Translations under genes and position numbers: made by a program | The notes under the pieces: generated by a model | Databases searched by the model: none | Seen by the model: the letters and a program-made list of their open reading frames with translations, nothing else | Told to the model about the DNA's origin: nothing | Source: JBCBKP01 sp038521625 | GTDB lineage: Bacteria; Planctomycetota; Phycisphaerae; Phycisphaerales; UBA1924 | Reading direction: 5' to 3' | NCBI GenBank assembly: GCA_038521625.1 | Contig: JBCBKP010000028.1 | Span: forward strand, 1 to 42,790 | DNA: 42,790 nt | Shown: one piece after another, positions 39,554 to 42,790 of the stretch | Numbering within the stretch: position 1 is the stretch's first letter | Layout: the number at the start of each line of letters is the position of its first letter

Positions 39554-41041
39554 TCATCCGGCGGGCACGCAGCGGTCCTCGGCCCAGGCTCGCAGCTGGG
39601 CAATCTTCTCGGCCATCGTGACGCTGAGCGGCGGGCTCGCCTCGAGCTGCGCGAGGAGGGTCTCGGTCGTGGGCTCACCGCCGCCGGCGTACGCGCTGTG
39701 CAGCGCGCCGAGCACGGCCTGCTCGATCTCGGCGCCCGAGTAGCCGTCGGCCGCCGCCGCCAGCGCCGCGACGTCGAACGCCCCCGGTTCGCGCTTCCTC
39801 TTGGCGAGATGGATCTCGAAGATGCGTTGTCTGGCGTCTTCGCCGGGCAGGTCGACGAAGAAGATCTCGTCGAACCGGCCCTTTCTGAGCAGTTCGGGCG
39901 GGAGCGCGTCGATGTTGTTGGCCGTGGCGACGAGGAACACGGGCGACTCGTGGTCCTGCATCCAGGTGAGCAGCGTGCCGAACATGCGCTGGCTGAGGCC
40001 GCCGTCGTTGCTGTGCGAGGCGGCCGACGCGAAGCCCTTTTCTATCTCGTCGATCCAGAGCACGATCGGGGCCATCGCCTCGGCCTGGGCGAGCGCATCG
40101 CGCAGTCGGCGCTCGCTCTCGCCGATGTAGCGGTCGTAGAGGGCACCGGGATCCATGCGGAGCAGCGGGCGTTGCCAGGCGGTGGCGATCGCCTTGGCGC
40201 AGAGGCTCTTGCCCGCGCCCTGAACGCCGAGCAGCAGCACGCCACGCGGGGGCGTCAGGCCGAACTCCGCGGCGCCATCAGAGAAGCTCCTGGCGCGGTC
40301 CGAGAGCCACTTCTTGAGATGCTCGAGCCCGCCGACGTGGTCGAGCGTCGCCGGGCTCTCGACGAACTCGAGGGTCCCGCTCGAGCCGACCATGTCGCGC
40401 TTGCGCGACGCGACCGCGGCGATGTCGTCCTTGTCTAGCCGGCGATCGTCGGCGGTGATATCGCGCACGATCTGCTTGACCTGGCGCGGCATGAGCCCGC
40501 GGAGGTTCCGCACGAGCGCATCGAAGTGGCTCTCGGTGATGCTGATGTTGATCGATGACCGCTGGTGCACCTGTCTGAGCTCGGCCTTGACGAGAACCCC
40601 GATCGTGTCGTCGTCGGGGTAGCCGAGCTCGAACGCGGTCGAGTGGGCCTCGATGACGCCGGGCATCGGGCCGGCGTGGTCGATCAGCACGAGGTGGGCG
40701 CCGACCTCGCCGGCCCGGCCGATCAGGCGACGCAGCGCGCGCATCACCTGCGGGTCGTCCAGATGCGGGCGGACATCGAGGACCGCGCAGATGTGCGGGA
40801 GGTCCTGGCGGGCGAGCCAGAAGAGCCCCGCGGCGGCGTTGTCGGTCTCGGGGACGTGCTTCTGGTCCTTCTTGAGCGGCGAGCGGACACCCTCAAGGAG
40901 GGACCAGACGAAGAACTGGTGCTCCCGCTCGCGGGCGATCGCGGCGACAAGCTCCAGGGCGTCGCGCTCTTCGAGCGTCTGGATCGCGATCGCGGGGTGG
41001 CCTGCGTCGAAGAGGGCCTCGAGTCGATGCTGGTCGTCCAT
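39554..41041 (-). CDS. AAA+ ATPase, Ycf46 family
   Basis: 495 residues. An N-terminal ~200-residue domain (DDQHRLEALFDAGHPAIAIQTLEERDALELV...) precedes a AAA module. Walker A is GVQGAGKS (~270), Walker B is IVLWIDEIEKGF, sensor/second region FLVATANNIDALPPELLRKGRFDE, and the arginine finger lies in the KGRFDE region. The order matches Ycf46, a chloroplast/cyanobacterial AAA protein linked to CO2 or bicarbonate response in cyanobacteria; its role here is unknown. GCGGAG precedes the ATG, which lies 10 bp after the upstream yebC gene's stop. Confidence 0.88.
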   Translation of the reverse strand: MDDQHRLEALFDAGHPAIAIQTLEERDALELVAAIAREREHQFFVWSLLEGVRSPLKKDQKHVPETDNAAAGLFWLARQDLPHICAVLDVRPHLDDPQVMRALRRLIGRAGEVGAHLVLIDHAGPMPGVIEAHSTAFELGYPDDDTIGVLVKAELRQVHQRSSINISITESHFDALVRNLRGLMPRQVKQIVRDITADDRRLDKDDIAAVASRKRDMVGSSGTLEFVESPATLDHVGGLEHLKKWLSDRARSFSDGAAEFGLTPPRGVLLLGVQGAGKSLCAKAIATAWQRPLLRMDPGALYDRYIGESERRLRDALAQAEAMAPIVLWIDEIEKGFASAASHSNDGGLSQRMFGTLLTWMQDHESPVFLVATANNIDALPPELLRKGRFDEIFFVDLPGEDARQRIFEIHLAKRKREPGAFDVAALAAAADGYSGAEIEQAVLGALHSAYAGGGEPTTETLLAQLEASPPLSVTMAEKIAQLRAWAEDRCVPAG

Positions 41042-41051
41042 CGGCGCTCCG

Positions 41052-41801
41052 CTAGGCGCTCAGCGCTTCTTCGGGGATCTGGCCGTTGTGGTAGACCTTC
41101 TGGACGTCGTCGTTGTCGTCGAACGCCTCGATCAGCCGCAGCAGCTTCGTGGCATCGTCCACGCTCAGCTCGACGGTGTTGTCCGGGAGCTTGGTGATCT
41201 CGGCGGAGATCATCTCGATGCCGGCGCCCTCGATGGCTTCCTTGACGCCGAGGAAGTCGGACGCCTCGCAGGTGATCGTGAAGCCGCCGTCCTCGGACTC
41301 GGGCGCCTCGACGTCCTCCGCCCCGGCCTCGAGAGCGAGCTCCATGAGCTGCTCCTCGTCCGCCTTGGAGGCCTCGATGAGGATCTGGCCCTTGGTCTGG
41401 AACATGAAGGCCACCGAGCCGGGGTTGCCGATGTTCCCGCCGTGCTTGCCGAAGATGTAACGGACGTCGCCGGCGGTCCTGGTCCGGTTGTCGGTCAGCG
41501 CCTCGATGAACAGCGCGACACCGGCCGGCCCGTAGCCCTCGTAGCTGATCTGCTCGTAGTCCTCGCCCTGCCCCGCGCCGGCGCCCTTGTCGACGGCCCG
41601 CTGGATCGTGTCCTTGGGCATGTTCTCGCTCTTCGCTTCGTCGATGGCGTAGCGGAGCGCGAGATTGGTCACCGGGTCGCCGCCGCCGGCGCGCGCGGCC
41701 GCGATGATCGCGCGGCTGATCTTCGACCAGGTCTTGGCGCGGGCGGCATCGACGCGGCCCTTGCGGTGGCGGATGTTGGCCCACTTGCTGTGTCCGGCCA
41801 T
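41052..41801 (-). CDS. yebC: YebC/PmpR/TACO1-family regulator
   Basis: 249 residues. The hallmark start MAGHSKWANIRHRKGRVDAAR, LRYAIDEAKSENMPKDTIQRAVDKG, ISYEGYGPAGVALFIEALTDNRTRT and the C-terminal PDNTVELSVDDATKLLRLIEAFDDNDDVQKVYHN place it firmly. Family members act as DNA-binding regulators or as translation factors that relieve ribosome stalling at proline-rich stretches. A TAGGCT box lies ~55 nt upstream and CGGAG ~10 nt before the ATG. Confidence 0.95.
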   Translation of the reverse strand: MAGHSKWANIRHRKGRVDAARAKTWSKISRAIIAAARAGGGDPVTNLALRYAIDEAKSENMPKDTIQRAVDKGAGAGQGEDYEQISYEGYGPAGVALFIEALTDNRTRTAGDVRYIFGKHGGNIGNPGSVAFMFQTKGQILIEASKADEEQLMELALEAGAEDVEAPESEDGGFTITCEASDFLGVKEAIEGAGIEMISAEITKLPDNTVELSVDDATKLLRLIEAFDDNDDVQKVYHNGQIPEEALSA

Positions 41802-41885
41802 GGGGTCGTTGCTCCGGTGTCGGCTGCTGGGTTCGGTCGCGGCTCGCGAGGACGAAGCCTAGACGCGATCTCCCGCGGACTCGTG

Positions 41886-42790
41886 TCAGGTCCCGGCGGG
41901 AGGCTGGGGGCGTTCGTCCTCGGCGAGCGCGGCGGTCGGGGCGATCTGAGGGCGGCGCCCGAGGGCCAGATCGCGGATCTTGTTGACGACCTTTCGGATC
42001 TCATCGCGGGCCTCCTGCGCGAGCTCGTCGCGTGTCGCGGCGTCCAGCGCGAGGCCCTGATCGGCGACGGCGCGGGCACGCTGCTCGAGCTGCCGCTGCG
42101 CCTGCTCCCAAGCGTCGCGCGCCTCGGCGAATCGCCCGGCCGCGTAGAGCGCGTCGCCGAGGTGGTCGGCGAGCGTCGCGTAGTCGTTCAGCAGACGCTC
42201 CTCGTCGAGCGCCCGCTGATCGCGCGCGAGCTGGATCGCGCGCCGGAGCAGCGAGATCGCCCCTTCTTCCACGAGTGCGCCCTCGTCGTCGAGCCGGTCC
42301 TCGAGCACGCCCTGGCGGTAGCGGAGCCAGCCGGCCGTGTCGGTGACGCTGTCCTCGCCGGGGAGCTTCTCGTACGCGATCGGGATGAGCTCGGCGGCGC
42401 GATCGAGATCGCCCTCGTTGCCGCGCTCCAGCAGGAGATAGCCGTAGTCGTTGCAGGTCCAGGGGTGCCCGGGGTCGTACTCGAGGGCCAGCTCGAAGAA
42501 CCGGGCGGCGTCGTCCGGGCGGTCGTTGTACGCGACCGAGGCCATGCGGTACGCGAGCTCGGCCGCCCCCCGAGTCCGACCGTTCTGATCGAGGTTGACG
42601 CCGCTGGCCTCCACCGCCTGCTCGACCAGTCCGGCGGCCTCGAGGCGCTCGATCAGCGCGCGGCCGCGGCCGACCTCCCCGAGCCGCCCCGCGAACTCGA
42701 GCGCGATGCGGAGATGGATGTCGGAGAAGCTGTCCGGCGTGGGGAAGGCGAAGCGGTACGCGAGGTCGAACGCGCGATCGCCGCGCGCCG
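41886..42790 (-). CDS. TPR-repeat protein, 5' part beyond the window
   Basis: The reading frame continues to the window edge without a start that must be used; codons from 42790 downward read RAFDLAYRFAFPTPDSF and join smoothly to the rest, so the gene is cut. The visible ~300 residues contain helical repeats: AARFFELALEYDPGHPWTCNDYGYLLL (TPR consensus), ALIERLEAAGLVEQAV, and HLGDALYAAGRFAEARDAWEQAQ. A charged Pro-rich end follows. It is probably a scaffold or secretin-like accessory; no enzyme motif. Confidence 0.78.
   Translation of the reverse strand, partial: ARGDRAFDLAYRFAFPTPDSFSDIHLRIALEFAGRLGEVGRGRALIERLEAAGLVEQAVEASGVNLDQNGRTRGAAELAYRMASVAYNDRPDDAARFFELALEYDPGHPWTCNDYGYLLLERGNEGDLDRAAELIPIAYEKLPGEDSVTDTAGWLRYRQGVLEDRLDDEGALVEEGAISLLRRAIQLARDQRALDEERLLNDYATLADHLGDALYAAGRFAEARDAWEQAQRQLEQRARAVADQGLALDAATRDELAQEARDEIRKVVNKIRDLALGRRPQIAPTAALAEDERPQPPAGT

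Overview
The window is a dense, high-GC, Gram-negative chromosome segment. It carries lipid A (lpxA), an OmpH/Skp-like periplasmic chaperone, lipoproteins, LysM and division genes. GTG starts and 4-base stop/start overlaps are frequent. Small planctomycete-style proteins occur, such as the 80-residue protein after pdhA and the double zinc-ribbon membrane protein, alongside a ParA ATPase fused to a CBM48 domain. Together these suggest a Planctomycetota bacterium, probably close to Phycisphaerales. This is inferred from gene content; no 16S gene is present.

Layout. 1-308: three tandem copies of a 104-bp unit, each with a perfect hairpin. 312-3086 (-): a P-loop-less ParA/MinD-like protein behind a ParA-CBM48 fusion. 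3180-7473 (-): lpxA, a YycJ-like metallo-hydrolase, a methyltransferase, rsfS and aroB, chained by stop/start overlaps. 7510-8199 (+): lipB, divergent from lpxA across 36 bp. 8204-8935 (-): OmpH/Skp-like chaperone. 9061-14508 (+): M29 aminopeptidase, rsmH, a LysM membrane protein, an FtsL-like protein and ftsI, a rearranged start of a division/cell-wall cluster. 14523-19162 (-): valS with a large internal insertion, then a lipoprotein with an HEGWH metallopeptidase-like motif. 19256-23415 (+, with one - gene): TPR protein, small membrane protein, prfB, NUC1-type lipoprotein nuclease, zinc-ribbon protein.

23399-32262 (-) is a pyruvate dehydrogenase locus whose subunit genes (pdhA, pdhB, pdhC) are separated by unrelated genes. 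Between pdhA and pdhB lie a small conserved protein, a pseudopilin-like lipoprotein and a 490-residue alpha/beta hydrolase. Between pdhB and pdhC lies a polymorphic-toxin-like protein with a pre-toxin segment and a DNA/RNA non-specific endonuclease domain. Two membrane proteins and an uncharacterised protein follow pdhC. 32478-36289 (-): S41 processing protease and an MFS transporter. 36354-37345 (+): tRNA-Arg(CCG) and an exported protein. 37392-38764 (-): nth and a DUF4149-like membrane protein. 38797-39543 (+): TIM-barrel sugar isomerase-like protein. 39554-42790 (-): Ycf46-like AAA+ ATPase, YebC-family regulator, and a TPR protein cut by the window edge.

Three points deserve most attention: the nuclease toxin and lipase lodged in the PDH locus; the paired active/degenerate ParA proteins, one carrying a glycogen-binding-type domain; and a recurrent TANNNT box 5-7 nt before start codons that lack a Shine-Dalgarno, seen back-to-back in two very short divergent gaps. 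This last pattern suggests leaderless transcription. Nearly every base outside 1-311 is coding or short intergenic; no insertion sequence, CRISPR array or rRNA was seen.
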